A DNA stretch of 64,000 bases from CALINF01 sp039990395 (GCA_039990395.1 JBDXFZ010000008.1:7110-71109), one strand, 5' to 3'; counted from the stretch's first letter, positions 28,730-37,114 are shown. Numbers and translations are program-made. The notes: generated by a model not told the origin, from the letters alone.

Positions 28730-29505
28730 CAGGACACCACCTTTAGCGCCAGATACTGGTTATACCGGCGCATCAGCGCGATCATCAGCCCTATGGCGAC
28801 AAGTGCCACCACACCAATAATCACAAGATGCCAGACTGCGGGAGGTGTGTGGTGAATCAGAACCTGACGGTGGGCATCGAGCATAAACGCCAGCGGATTA
28901 ATCATTAGCAACAGCTGCGTTTTGTCCTCGCTGCCCAGATCGCGAACGTCCCAGAAAACCCCCGAGGTAAACATCAAGAAAGTCATAGCCAGCGTGATGA
29001 ATATCTGGAAGTCGCGCACCATGCACACCAAAAAGGCTCCCGCTAAACCACAGGCCACGATCATGAGGTACATCACCACGAAAACAGGCAGCAGCCACAG
29101 CCAAGCGGTGGTGGGGTAAATGTCGAACAGCGCCAAAATAATGAACAGCAGCAGGTACACCGACGCCTGCCGATACAGCCCCTCATGAATAACCGACATT
29201 GGCCATATCGACTTGGGCATATTGATTTTGCCTACCAAGCCCGCACTAGCGACGATGCTATTAGAGGCCTGATTCACCGTTTTAGAGAACCAGATAAACG
29301 CAAACTTGCCGCAGGCGAGGAAAATGACAAAATCACTGCCTCTGCCGGAGCTCAGAATCAGATTAAACACCACATAGAACAAACCGACCCACATCAGCGG
29401 CTCCAGGAACCACCAGAGGAACCCCAGCTTGAACTTGTTCGCATCGGCTTTTAACAGCATCCTAGAGTGGATGTTGATCAACCGAAAGTATTGAGACAGT
29501 GTCAT
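28729..29505 (-). CDS. ABC-2 type glycan export permease (KpsM/Wzm-like)
   Basis: Inner-membrane partner of the ATPase downstream. The 258-aa protein has about six hydrophobic segments and the N-terminal amphipathic part FKLGFLWWFLEPLMWVGLFYV, typical of KpsM/RfbA/TagG permeases. Its start faces away from ksgA, with 165 nt between. Together with the ATPase it is a complete two-gene exporter. The glycan is unknown because the adjacent transferase gene is broken and no other synthesis genes are beside it. Confidence 0.9.
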   Translation of the reverse strand: MTLSQYFRLINIHSRMLLKADANKFKLGFLWWFLEPLMWVGLFYVVFNLILSSGRGSDFVIFLACGKFAFIWFSKTVNQASNSIVASAGLVGKINMPKSIWPMSVIHEGLYRQASVYLLLFIILALFDIYPTTAWLWLLPVFVVMYLMIVACGLAGAFLVCMVRDFQIFITLAMTFLMFTSGVFWDVRDLGSEDKTQLLLMINPLAFMLDAHRQVLIHHTPPAVWHLVIIGVVALVAIGLMIALMRRYNQYLALKVVS

Positions 29506-29670
29506 AAATAAATCAGCTTTGAGATAAATTTAAGATTGCGCTAGCGCACTCGCGCGTGCCTGAACATCAGCAGGCCTCTTTACTGTGTAATGCGGCGAAG
29601 TGTATCAGAAATCAAGGATGCAGCATGCGCTGACAGTAGTATTGACCAAACCAGCAGGTACAATAACGGC

Positions 29671-30465
29671 ATGTCGAAATGCCCCAAACAACACGCGCCG
29701 CGCAAACGCTTTGGTCAGAACTTCCTGACCGATGAAGGTGTTATCAGCCGTATCGAGAACGCGATAGGGCCACAGCAAAGCGATCATATTGTGGAGATCG
29801 GGCCGGGCCGGGGAGCGCTAACTGAATCACTCGCTACAACGGGCTGCCAGCTGGATGTGATTGAACTGGATAGAGACCTGATTGCAGGCTTACTGGCCGC
29901 ATTTAGTATCCACAAAGGGTTCACCCTACACAGCGCCGACGCCCTGAAGTTTGATTTTGCATCGCTCATTGGCGACCAGGAGAAGCTGCGCGTTGTAGGC
30001 AACCTCCCCTACAACATCTCTACCCCACTGATCTTCAAGCTACTGGAGAACGCCACTATCATTCAAGACATGCACTTTATGTTGCAGCTGGAAGTGGTGG
30101 AGCGGCTAGCAGCACAACCGGGCAGCAAAACCTGGGGGCGACTGGGCATCATGACCCAGTACCATTGCGAGGTGGAGCATCTGTTTGATGTGCCGCCCGA
30201 GGCGTTTAATCCACCGCCAAAGGTGCAATCCGCTATTGTGAGACTAACGCCGCGGATACAGTCACCCTGGCCAGACTGCAACGAAAGTGAACTGCGCAAG
30301 GTGGTGCAAGCGGCATTTGCCCAGCGTAGAAAGACCCTGCGCAACAACCTGAAAGGTGTGATCAACGCTGACGCACTTGAAGCACTGGGTATCGACCCCA
30401 CCGCACGGGCGGAAACGCTTGATCTTGTTGATTTCATCCACATAACGAATGCCATCAATGTCTAA
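29671..30465 (+). CDS. ksgA: 16S rRNA dimethyladenosine transferase KsgA/RsmA
   Basis: Dimethylates two adjacent adenosines near the 3' end of 16S rRNA. I choose ATG 29671 (MSKCPKQHAPRKRFGQNFL), because family members begin just before the KRFGQNFL motif. The product is 264 aa. Motif I is EIGPGRGALTESL, followed by VIELDRD and the NLPYNISTPLIF motif IV that contacts the target adenine. The end overlaps apaG by a few nucleotides, the usual ksgA-apaG-apaH order. Confidence 0.95.
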   Translation: MSKCPKQHAPRKRFGQNFLTDEGVISRIENAIGPQQSDHIVEIGPGRGALTESLATTGCQLDVIELDRDLIAGLLAAFSIHKGFTLHSADALKFDFASLIGDQEKLRVVGNLPYNISTPLIFKLLENATIIQDMHFMLQLEVVERLAAQPGSKTWGRLGIMTQYHCEVEHLFDVPPEAFNPPPKVQSAIVRLTPRIQSPWPDCNESELRKVVQAAFAQRRKTLRNNLKGVINADALEALGIDPTARAETLDLVDFIHITNAINV

Positions 30466-30871
30466 ACTCGAATTCAATCCATCACTGGTGGGCGTTAGCG
30501 TAGTGACCACCTATATGCCCAGCCACTCCACACCAGAGGATGGACACTACACCTTTGCCTACACCATTACGGTGAGTAATGCCGGAGATTTGCCGGTGCA
30601 ACTGCTATCACGCCATTGGGTGATCACCGACGCAGACGATGATGTGCAGGAAGTGCAAGGCGATGGCGTGGTAGGTGAGCAGCCCATCATTGAACCGGGG
30701 GGCTCTTTTCGCTACACCAGCGGCGCAACGCTGGGAACGCCCGTGGGCTATATGGAAGGCAGCTATTCCATGGTGGTACGCGAACCCATGGACGTGGCGC
30801 CAGAGGACCTGCCCCGCTTTAACGTGCCCATCCCCGCGTTTACGCTGCACACACCCACGGCATTGAACTAA
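30458..30871 (+). CDS. apaG: ApaG protein
   Basis: Small DUF525/ApaG-fold protein of uncertain function, commonly encoded between ksgA and apaH. I use ATG 30458 (MSKLEFNPSL); an alternative ATG at 30449 adds three residues. The 137-aa product contains the family core HYTFAYTITVSNAG, VQLLSRHWVITDAD, VQGDGVVGEQPIIEPG and YTSGATLGTPVGYMEGSY. It overlaps ksgA by 8 nt and precedes apaH by 3 nt. Confidence 0.93.
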   Translation: MSKLEFNPSLVGVSVVTTYMPSHSTPEDGHYTFAYTITVSNAGDLPVQLLSRHWVITDADDDVQEVQGDGVVGEQPIIEPGGSFRYTSGATLGTPVGYMEGSYSMVVREPMDVAPEDLPRFNVPIPAFTLHTPTALN

Positions 30872-30874
30872 CCC

Positions 30875-31702
30875 ATGAGTACCTATGTGGTTGGGGACAT
30901 ACAAGGCTGCCTGCAACCGCTGAAATGTCTGTTAAAGCGCGTGGATTTCGACCCTAAAGTTGATGTGCTGTGGTCTGTGGGCGACATAGTGAACAGAGGA
31001 CCCAAGTGCCTGAAAACGCTACGATTTCTCTACAAGATGCGCAAGAGCCTGGTGATGGTGTTGGGCAATCACGACCTGCACCTCTTGGCGGTTGCCGCCG
31101 GTGCGCGCGAGCCCAGTAAATCAGACACATTGGATGAGATTCTCAAGGCGCCCGATAGAGAAAAGCTGCTGAACTGGCTGCTGCATCGCCCCCTCATTCA
31201 TCACGAGCACGGCTACACTATGGTGCATGCTGGTATACCACCGCAGTGGAGCATCAAAAAAGCTATCAAGCGCGGCCGAGAAGTCGAGGCGGTGCTGCAA
31301 AGCCCTGAGTGCCTGGCGTTCTTTCGCTCTATGTACGGCAATGAACCTGCGGTATGGTCGAAAGAACTTGAGGGAATGGAACGATTGCGGGTGATTACCA
31401 ACTACCTCACACGTATGCGCTACTGCACCAGGGATGGCCATCTCGATTTGGAGAGCAAAGGTACAAGCCCAAATCTGGGCAGTGAGAAAGTGTCGGCCTG
31501 GTTCAGCCACCCCAATCGCAAAACCAAGGATGACAAAATTCTATTTGGCCACTGGGCCTCATTAGAGGGCATGACCGACAGTCCCAATGCCATCGGGCTG
31601 GATACCGGCTGTGTGTGGGGTGGTGCGATGTCGCTGTATTGCCTGGAAACCCAGCAGTGGGATCGATGCCAGTGCGAAAACGGCAGATGCCAGGCTAACT
31701 AG
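30875..31702 (+). CDS. apaH: Symmetrical bis(5'-nucleosyl)-tetraphosphatase
   Basis: Hydrolyses Ap4A to two ADP, limiting this alarmone-like dinucleotide. The 275-aa calcineurin-type phosphoesterase shows the metal motifs in order: YVVGDIQGCLQPL, SVGDIVNRGPKCL, VLGNHDLHLLA, MVHAGIPPQW, and a late GLDTGCVWGGAMSLY. The ending CQCENGRCQAN is an unusual Cys-rich tail. It is the last gene of the ksgA-apaG-apaH operon. Confidence 0.96.
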   Translation: MSTYVVGDIQGCLQPLKCLLKRVDFDPKVDVLWSVGDIVNRGPKCLKTLRFLYKMRKSLVMVLGNHDLHLLAVAAGAREPSKSDTLDEILKAPDREKLLNWLLHRPLIHHEHGYTMVHAGIPPQWSIKKAIKRGREVEAVLQSPECLAFFRSMYGNEPAVWSKELEGMERLRVITNYLTRMRYCTRDGHLDLESKGTSPNLGSEKVSAWFSHPNRKTKDDKILFGHWASLEGMTDSPNAIGLDTGCVWGGAMSLYCLETQQWDRCQCENGRCQAN

Positions 31703-31802
31703 TCGCACTTGTAGTCCCAGACTATATACCTAAGTTCAACAAGTCCTCATTCAACCAGCTGTCCACTATGACGCCCGCTAAACCACACGGTAAACTACCT
31801 CC

Positions 31803-33026
31803 ATGAGAACCTATTTAGTCGGCGGCGCCGTACGCGACACCCTCCTGAGCTACCCCGTTCACGAACGTGACTGGGTAGTCGTGGGCGCAACACCGCAGCA
31901 GATGCTTGATCTTGGGTACCAACAGGTAGGCAAAGACTTCCCCGTATTTCTGCATCCAGAAACAAAGGATGAATACGCTCTGGCGCGCACCGAGCGCAAG
32001 TCCGGCCGCGGCTATACCGGTTTTGCGGTGCACTGTGATCCTGATGTCACGTTGGAAGAAGACCTGATTCGAAGAGACCTAACCATTAATGCCATGGCCC
32101 AGGATACACAGGGCAACATCATCGACCCTTATGGCGGTCAGACCGATCTCGCCAATAAAGCGCTACGCCATGTGTCAGACGCGTTTGTGGAAGACCCTCT
32201 ACGCGTGCTGCGCACAGCCCGCTTTGCTGCTCGGTATGCCCACTTAGGGTTCTCAGTGGCACCAGAAACGCTGGCGCTGATGTCTGAAATTGTTAACCAA
32301 GATGAATTGGCCCACCTGCCAGCCGAGCGCATCTGGGTAGAAATGGATAAAGCGCTGGGTGAGCGCAATCCAGAAGTGTTTATCGAAGTGCTGCGTGAGT
32401 GCGGCGCTCTGGCCAAGCTGATACCCGAGCTAGATGCATTGTTTGGCGTTCCTCAGCCAGAGACGCACCACCCAGAAATCGATTCGGGCGTGCATACTCT
32501 GATGGCGCTGCAACAGGCTGTTACATTGACTAACGCGCGTGATGTGCGGTTTGCGGTGTTGCTGCACGACCTCGGCAAGGGAACAACACCCGAAGAAGAT
32601 TTACCTCGACATATCGCCCATGAAGTTCGAGGTATCAAGCTGGTGAAGGCCGTATGCCAGCGCCTGAAAGCACCCACTCAATATCGCGACTTGGCGCTCA
32701 AGGCGTGTGAGTTTCACTTGCTCAGCCACAGGGCATTGGAACTGCGCGGCAAAACCCTGTTGAAATTGCTCACCGCCACCGATGCTCTGCGCCGGCCCGA
32801 TCGGTTTGAGGCATTTCTGTTGGCGTGTGAGGCAGATGCCAAGGGACGACTGGGGTTGGAAGAAAACCCGTATCACCAGGCGGATTATCTTCGCAAGGCC
32901 CGGGAAGTTGCCCTAACAGTTACCGCAGACCTCTTCCCAGACGTACAGGGTAAGGCGATTGGAGAGGCAATTTCGGCTGAGAGAGTTTTGAGGCTGGAGA
33001 GGTTTCGAAGCGATAAAGGCGCCTAG
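31803..33026 (+). CDS. cca: Multifunctional CCA tRNA nucleotidyltransferase
   Basis: Adds or repairs the CCA end of tRNAs. The 407-aa class II enzyme has the nucleotidyltransferase head YLVGGAVRDTLL...ERDWVVVGA (about residues 4-30), the B-motif RRDLTINAMAQD, a neck region EDPLRVLRTARFAARY, and an HD phosphohydrolase domain with FAVLLHDLGKGTTP near residue 250. Its length and HD domain fit the gammaproteobacterial long form. It converges with a small DUF1640-type gene. Confidence 0.95.
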   Translation: MRTYLVGGAVRDTLLSYPVHERDWVVVGATPQQMLDLGYQQVGKDFPVFLHPETKDEYALARTERKSGRGYTGFAVHCDPDVTLEEDLIRRDLTINAMAQDTQGNIIDPYGGQTDLANKALRHVSDAFVEDPLRVLRTARFAARYAHLGFSVAPETLALMSEIVNQDELAHLPAERIWVEMDKALGERNPEVFIEVLRECGALAKLIPELDALFGVPQPETHHPEIDSGVHTLMALQQAVTLTNARDVRFAVLLHDLGKGTTPEEDLPRHIAHEVRGIKLVKAVCQRLKAPTQYRDLALKACEFHLLSHRALELRGKTLLKLLTATDALRRPDRFEAFLLACEADAKGRLGLEENPYHQADYLRKAREVALTVTADLFPDVQGKAIGEAISAERVLRLERFRSDKGA

Positions 33027-33070
33027 CAGGCCAATATTTTGGGCTACTTAATCATCGGTGAACGGACCGG

Positions 33071-33361
33071 TTAGTAACCCATGAGGCCAGAAATAGCTGG
33101 GATAACGGTGCTGGCCGCGATTACCGCCAGTATCCAGCTATGGAGGTTTAGCTTGCTTTCAACTACGGCGATTTTGGACTCAAACTTGGCGTCTTGCTCA
33201 CCCAGCCGGGCATCCAGGTAGTCCTTGGTCACCACGCTGTCTACATTGAATAAGAATGCTTCTGCCATAAGTTCAGCCTGCACTTCTGCTTGACGATCCG
33301 GTACGCCGGCTTCTATCAGCCGGCGCGCGAATCTCAGTGTATCAAATGCGATAGCGGCCAC
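33071..33361 (-). CDS. Small DUF1640-type coiled-coil membrane protein
   Basis: A 96-aa protein that starts AAIAFDTLRFARRLIEAGVPDRQAEVQAELMAEA. A charged helix follows (KDYLDARLGEQDAKFESKIAVVESKL), then one C-terminal membrane helix (WILAVIAASTVIPAISGLMGY). This layout, with an N-terminal FDTLxFxxxLxxAG motif, coiled coil and tail anchor, matches what I remember of DUF1640 proteins, which are distantly related to mitochondrial CCDC90/MCUR1. Its function in bacteria is not established. It lies between cca and folK, convergent with cca. Confidence 0.7.
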   Translation of the reverse strand: MAAIAFDTLRFARRLIEAGVPDRQAEVQAELMAEAFLFNVDSVVTKDYLDARLGEQDAKFESKIAVVESKLNLHSWILAVIAASTVIPAISGLMGY

Positions 33362-33475
33362 AATAGTTGCTCCAGTGAATGTTCTAGCTCACAGTTTCCT
33401 CTGGTAGCTGTACGAAAGCGACATCAAAAGTGGCCTCTAAGCCATCTTCAACGAAAGCATTAGAGGTAGGCAGTT

Positions 33476-33982
33476 TTAGGAAATCGTGCGACCGCGCCAG
33501 GAGAAGGCCACCCGCGATATAGACTGTAGGCTCATATCCATTGCACCCCACAGCGCAGCATATGACCTGCCATCACGAGGATGCTCCTCACTAGCGGCCA
33601 CATCGGCCAATGGCCGCAGCACAAACGCATTTTCCAGAATCTCCCCACGAGGCAGCTCTACCCCATCGATCATGCCTACTAAGTCATCATAGAGGAGAAT
33701 GTCTATATCCAGCTGGCGCGAGCTAAAACGGGTGGCATTCTCCGGGCGGCCATGCTCAAACTCGATATCTCTAAGCTGTTTTGCTAGCTCGGCAACGGTT
33801 AGATCCGTGTTCACACCTACCACGAGGTTTAAAAAGGGCTGACCTTCAAAGCCTATCGCCGCAGAATCATAAACAGGAGAGATATCCATGTCGCCAAAGA
33901 GCTCCGCCAGCGCATCCAACCCGGCCGTAATGTAGCGTTCGCGATCAATATTGCTGCCCACACCCAGATAAACGCGGGCCAT
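33476..33982 (-). CDS. folK: 2-amino-4-hydroxy-6-hydroxymethyldihydropteridine pyrophosphokinase
   Basis: Activates the pterin by pyrophosphate transfer from ATP in folate synthesis. The 168-aa protein begins MARVYLGVGSNIDRERYI and contains the HPPK signature around RQLDIDILLYDD (about residues 88-99), with the metal Asp pair. Its start shares one nucleotide with the folB stop, so it follows folB in one operon: tsaD, folB and folK are neighbours here, though tsaD starts first. Confidence 0.92.
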   Translation of the reverse strand: MARVYLGVGSNIDRERYITAGLDALAELFGDMDISPVYDSAAIGFEGQPFLNLVVGVNTDLTVAELAKQLRDIEFEHGRPENATRFSSRQLDIDILLYDDLVGMIDGVELPRGEILENAFVLRPLADVAASEEHPRDGRSYAALWGAMDMSLQSISRVAFSWRGRTIS

Positions 33983-34341
33983 CAGGGTTGCGTGCCGCGT
34001 TCGATGATCACACCAACATCATCGGCGTCGGCCACTGCGCCTGGCTTACCTACCTGCAAGCGTAACCAAGGAATGTTGAATTCCGCCAAAACAATCTCCG
34101 CCACACGCTCTGCGAGAGTCTCAATCAACTGAAACTCACTGGCCTGAACATAGGCCAACACGCGCTTGGAGATGGCGTCGTAATCTACTGCCTCGGCAAT
34201 ACCGTCGGTGGCTGCGGCTTTGCGATTATTTGAGGCCAGCGTCAAATCAAGCACCAGAGTTTGGCGGATTTCCCGCTCCCACTCGTACACCCCGATCACG
34301 GCGTCCGTCTTGAGTCCTTTTATATAAACCCTATCGATCAT
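33982..34341 (-). CDS. folB: Dihydroneopterin aldolase
   Basis: Converts dihydroneopterin to the hydroxymethyl pterin used by FolK. The 119-aa protein has the family start DRVYIKGLKTDAVIGVYEWERE and the segment VDYDAISKRVLAYV, with the central FQLIETLAERVAEIVL helix. It overlaps the tsaD stop by 4 nt and folK by 1 nt, giving consecutive folate steps from one message. The plsY gene that I recall between folB and tsaD in Pseudomonas is not present. Confidence 0.93.
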   Translation of the reverse strand: MIDRVYIKGLKTDAVIGVYEWEREIRQTLVLDLTLASNNRKAAATDGIAEAVDYDAISKRVLAYVQASEFQLIETLAERVAEIVLAEFNIPWLRLQVGKPGAVADADDVGVIIERGTQP

Positions 34342-35405
34342 GCAGCGCCCTCAATAGGCGGCAGTTCTTCCATCGGCCAGCGTGGCCTCACCCGCGTATC
34401 GGCGGTATCCACCTGCCCTGCTGCCAAGCGCTGGGCACCCGCATAGGCAATCATGGCGCCGTTATCCGTACAGAATATTGGCGCGGGATAAAACACCTGT
34501 GCGCCAATCTTACCAAGTGATGATTTCAGCTGGGCGCGCAGATTGGAGTTAGCGCTTACTCCGCCGGCAAGCACCAAAGTATATAACCCTTCTTGCTCCA
34601 AAGCCCGCCTACATTTGATCACCAAGGTAGCTACCACAGCATCTTCAAAAGCGCGGGAGATATCTGCTTTATCCTGTTCTGTGAGCTCACCGGGCTCGCC
34701 TGCACTGCCCTCTCCCCCTACCGCCTCGCGACAGGCTTCAACAGTATTGAGTGTAAAGGTTTTCAGGCCGCTAAAACTAAAATCCAGCCCAGGGCGATTC
34801 ACCATGGGCCTGGGAAATGTAAAACGCTCGGGATTTCCATCCAGCGCCAGCCGGCCTATATGAGGGCCGCCTGGGTAAGGCAAGCCGAGCATCTTGGCCG
34901 CCTTGTCGAACGCCTCGCCCGCCGCATCATCCAGCGATTCACCCAACAAGCGGTATTGCCCAATTCCACCCACCCGCACCAGCTGGGTATGACCACCAGA
35001 TACCAGCAGAGCAACAAAAGGGAAATCCGGCCGATCATCTTCCAACATAGGCGCCAGCAAATGCCCCTCCATGTGGTGAACGCCCAGCACAGGCACATTC
35101 CAACCCAGTGCCAGCGCCCGTGCCAGCGTGGCGCCCACCATTAGAGCACCCACCAAACCTGGGCCTGCCGTATAAGCTACAGCGTCTACATCTTGAGCAG
35201 TGCAACCTGCTTGGGCCAGCACCTCATCTACCAATGGCAGGGTTTTGCGCACATGATCGCGCGAGGCCAGTTCCGGCACCACGCCGCCGTACTCCACGTG
35301 AATATCGATCTGGCTGAACAAAGCGTGTGAAAGCAGGCCGCGCTCTGTGTCATACAGCGCAACTCCGGTTTCATCGCAGGAGGTTTCCAGGCCCAGAACT
35401 AGCAT
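34338..35405 (-). CDS. tsaD: tRNA N6-adenosine threonylcarbamoyltransferase TsaD
   Basis: Transfers threonylcarbamoyl to A37 of ANN-decoding tRNAs together with TsaB/TsaE. The 355-aa ASKHA-fold protein has LVLGLETSCDETGVALYD at the N terminus, the metal-binding HHMEGHLLAPM (about residue 112), ALLVSGGHTQLV, GGPHIGRLA and the C-terminal CTDNGAMIAYAG. It is divergent from the rpsU operon. In related genomes only a short gap separates the two; here a toxin-antitoxin pair lies between them. Confidence 0.96.
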   Translation of the reverse strand: MLVLGLETSCDETGVALYDTERGLLSHALFSQIDIHVEYGGVVPELASRDHVRKTLPLVDEVLAQAGCTAQDVDAVAYTAGPGLVGALMVGATLARALALGWNVPVLGVHHMEGHLLAPMLEDDRPDFPFVALLVSGGHTQLVRVGGIGQYRLLGESLDDAAGEAFDKAAKMLGLPYPGGPHIGRLALDGNPERFTFPRPMVNRPGLDFSFSGLKTFTLNTVEACREAVGGEGSAGEPGELTEQDKADISRAFEDAVVATLVIKCRRALEQEGLYTLVLAGGVSANSNLRAQLKSSLGKIGAQVFYPAPIFCTDNGAMIAYAGAQRLAAGQVDTADTRVRPRWPMEELPPIEGAA

Positions 35406-35567
35406 TTTTACCTATTTATCAACGTGTTAGATCAAATACGGCCATTCGCTGGCTTCGCATCAGAGCGCGAATGATAATTGAGCCACATCCTACAGACCAG
35501 CAAAAGGAAATTGATGCACCGCTGAGTAGTGCGGATGGCATGCCAGCAATAAATTGAGCGGCAAAAT

Positions 35568-35611
35568 GGAGGGCGAAATCGGGAGGCGAAATTGGGAGGC
35601 GCAAAAGGAGG
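35568..35611 (+). repeat. Purine-rich 13-nt imperfect tandem repeat
   Basis: Three imperfect copies of GGGAGGCGAAATT-like units (35568-35580, 35581-35593, 35594-35606) plus a GGAGG remnant lie upstream of the antitoxin gene. No coding sense was found. The unit contains strong Shine-Dalgarno-like GGAGG, but no start codon follows at a useful distance. Confidence 0.7.
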
Positions 35612-35662
35612 AAAAACAAGAGGCCAGCGATAATGGAAAATAAGAGATGCAGTAGTTTAGAT

Positions 35663-35692
35663 GTAATGGGTAATGCTAGTATTACCCATTAC
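35663..35692. promoter_or_regulatory. Palindromic operator of the toxin-antitoxin pair
   Basis: A perfect inverted repeat with 12-nt arms (GTAATGGGTAAT / ATTACCCATTAC) and a 6-nt spacer ends 12 nt before the antitoxin ATG. It contains a TG-extended -10-like TAGTAT in its centre, so a bound repressor would block transcription. AbrB-fold antitoxins commonly bind such palindromes and repress their own operon. Confidence 0.75.
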
Positions 35693-35704
35693 GGAGGGAA
35701 TCTT

Positions 35705-35935
35705 ATGACTACAGCCATCAGCAAGCTCACGCGTAAATACCAGGCCACCATTCCTGCCGCTGTGCGCGACGCGCTAAACCTGCAAGCCGGCGACTCGGTC
35801 TGCTTTGAGATAGACGATGGGCAAGTAGCCATTCGCAAGAGCCAGCCTGCCGACCTTGACTACCTAAAAGGAGTTGAAGAAACCTTGTCGGAATGGGCCT
35901 CTGAGGCCGATGAGCAAGCCTATGCCAACCTTTAA
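35705..35935 (+). CDS. AbrB/MazE-type antitoxin
   Basis: A 76-aa DNA-binding antitoxin. I start at ATG 35705 (MTTAISKLTRKYQATIP), directly after a strong GGAGGG site; the longer frame would translate through the operator. The SpoVT/AbrB swapped-hairpin motif is clear (KLTRKYQATIPAAVRDALNLQAGDSV). The acidic C-terminal tail (DYLKGVEETLSEWASEADEQA) should bind the toxin. The toxin gene overlaps its 3' end by 14 nt. Confidence 0.88.
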   Translation: MTTAISKLTRKYQATIPAAVRDALNLQAGDSVCFEIDDGQVAIRKSQPADLDYLKGVEETLSEWASEADEQAYANL

Positions 35936-36260
35936 CCAGTTTGACGTGGTGGTAGTGCCGTTTCCTTACACGGATTCGGCCTCCAACAAGCGTCGCCCGG
36001 CGCTTGTGCTATCAGATGCTCATCAGTTCAATGGCAAAATAGGCCAATCGGTAATGGCGATGATCACTTCTGCGCAGCATTCTAGCTGGCCGCTAGACGT
36101 TGAGATTGCCGATCTCGACGCTGCCGGGCTGCCCGCGCCATCTAGCATTCGCATGAAGTTGTTCACCCTCGATCACCGCATCGTGATCAGGTCATGTGGC
36201 AGACTCGCCCACACCGACCAAACCAAGACGCGCACGGCGCTGGAACAGCTCATGCCCTAG
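35922..36260 (+). CDS. MazF/PemK-type mRNA interferase toxin
   Basis: A sequence-specific endoribonuclease toxin of the PemK/MazF fold. The 112-aa product from ATG 35922 (MPTFNQFDVVVVPFPYTD) has the FPYTD..SNKRRPALVLS motif that carries catalytic Arg residues, then SSIRMKLFTLDHRIV. An ATG at 35910 would add four residues. It overlaps the antitoxin gene. Position between tsaD and the essential rpsU-dnaG-rpoD cluster is unusual and suggests acquisition by transfer. It is intact. Confidence 0.87.
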   Translation: MPTFNQFDVVVVPFPYTDSASNKRRPALVLSDAHQFNGKIGQSVMAMITSAQHSSWPLDVEIADLDAAGLPAPSSIRMKLFTLDHRIVIRSCGRLAHTDQTKTRTALEQLMP

Positions 36261-36307
36261 CGCCAACTTAGCTCTAACCTAGTACTAAAAAGCGGTTCTA
36301 TTACCCT

Positions 36308-36336
36308 TTGCAACCGCCACCTGATCGGTATAGAAT
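36308..36336 (+). promoter_or_regulatory. Sigma70-type promoter of the rpsU operon
   Basis: TTGCAA (36308-36313) and TAGAAT (36331-36336) are separated by 17 nt, followed by GC-rich GCGCGCCC, as at growth-rate-controlled promoters. It would give a leader of about 75 nt to rpsU. Confidence 0.65.
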
Positions 36337-36417
36337 GCGCGCCCTTTCAGGAGTTGCAGGCCCTCACAGGCCCAACCCGTTAACAACAGTAAAACGAACG
36401 AGACAGGTAAAGATTTA

Positions 36418-36633
36418 ATGCCTCACGTAAAGATTAAAGAAAACGAGCCGTTCGACGTAGCACTGCGTCGTTTCAAGCGCTCTTGTGAGAAAGCCGGTGT
36501 TCTGGCCGAAGTCCGTAAGCGTGAGCACTACGAGAAGCCCACTACTGTGCGTAAGCGCGCTGGTGCAGCTGCTGTTAAGCGTCACCTGAAGAAGCTTTCA
36601 CGAGAAAACCGCAAGCGCGTTCGCCTGTACTAA
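36418..36633 (+). CDS. rpsU: 30S ribosomal protein S21
   Basis: Small basic ribosomal protein needed for translation initiation. The 71-aa length and sequence (PHVKIKENEPFDVALRRFKRSCEKAG...RKREHYEKPTTVRKR) are diagnostic. It is the first gene of the macromolecular-synthesis cluster rpsU-yqeY-dnaG-rpoD, which links ribosome, primase and sigma factor production. Confidence 0.98.
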   Translation: MPHVKIKENEPFDVALRRFKRSCEKAGVLAEVRKREHYEKPTTVRKRAGAAAVKRHLKKLSRENRKRVRLY

Positions 36634-36658
36634 GTTTCAGTCTTAGTACTCCAGTAGA

Positions 36659-37114
36659 ATGTCAGACCAGGCGCTCACAGCACTCATCAAGGCCGAAATG
36701 AAGGCCGCGATGAGAGCCAAAGACAAACCGCGCCTGGGCACCATCAGGCTGATTCAAGCCGAATTCAAACGCATTGAAGTCGACGAGCGCATCGAAGTAA
36801 GCGACGAGCGAGCTATTGTCGTACTCGATAAAATGCTCAAGCAGCGCCGCGACTCCTCTCAGCAGTACAAAGACGCGGGCCGCGAAGAACTCGCAGCTCA
36901 GGAAGACCTGGAAATCGGCATTATCCAGGAGTTTCTGCCCGCGCAGCTCAGCGAAGACGAAATCAACACCATGATCGACGACGCAATTGCCAATAGCGGT
37001 GCCTCGGGCATGCAGGCCATGGGCGCTGTTATGGGGCAACTAAAGCCTCAGTTACAGGGCAAGGCCGATATGGGCGCGGTTAGCGCGATGGTTAAAGCCC
37101 GCCTCGCCGGCTAA
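36659..37114 (+). CDS. yqeY: GatB/YqeY domain protein
   Basis: A 151-aa YqeY-family protein, related to the tail domain of GatB amidotransferase subunits that contacts tRNA. It begins SDQALTALIKAEMKAAMRAKDKPRLGTIRLIQAEFK and ends with GAVMGQLKPQLQGKADMGAVSAMVK, both typical. Its exact role is not established. It lies between rpsU and dnaG, the usual position in pseudomonads. Confidence 0.93.
   Translation: MSDQALTALIKAEMKAAMRAKDKPRLGTIRLIQAEFKRIEVDERIEVSDERAIVVLDKMLKQRRDSSQQYKDAGREELAAQEDLEIGIIQEFLPAQLSEDEINTMIDDAIANSGASGMQAMGAVMGQLKPQLQGKADMGAVSAMVKARLAG

Noticed and set aside
35568..35611. Purine-rich repeats as a riboswitch or leader structure
   Set aside because: They have no complementary segment for pairing and no following start codon.
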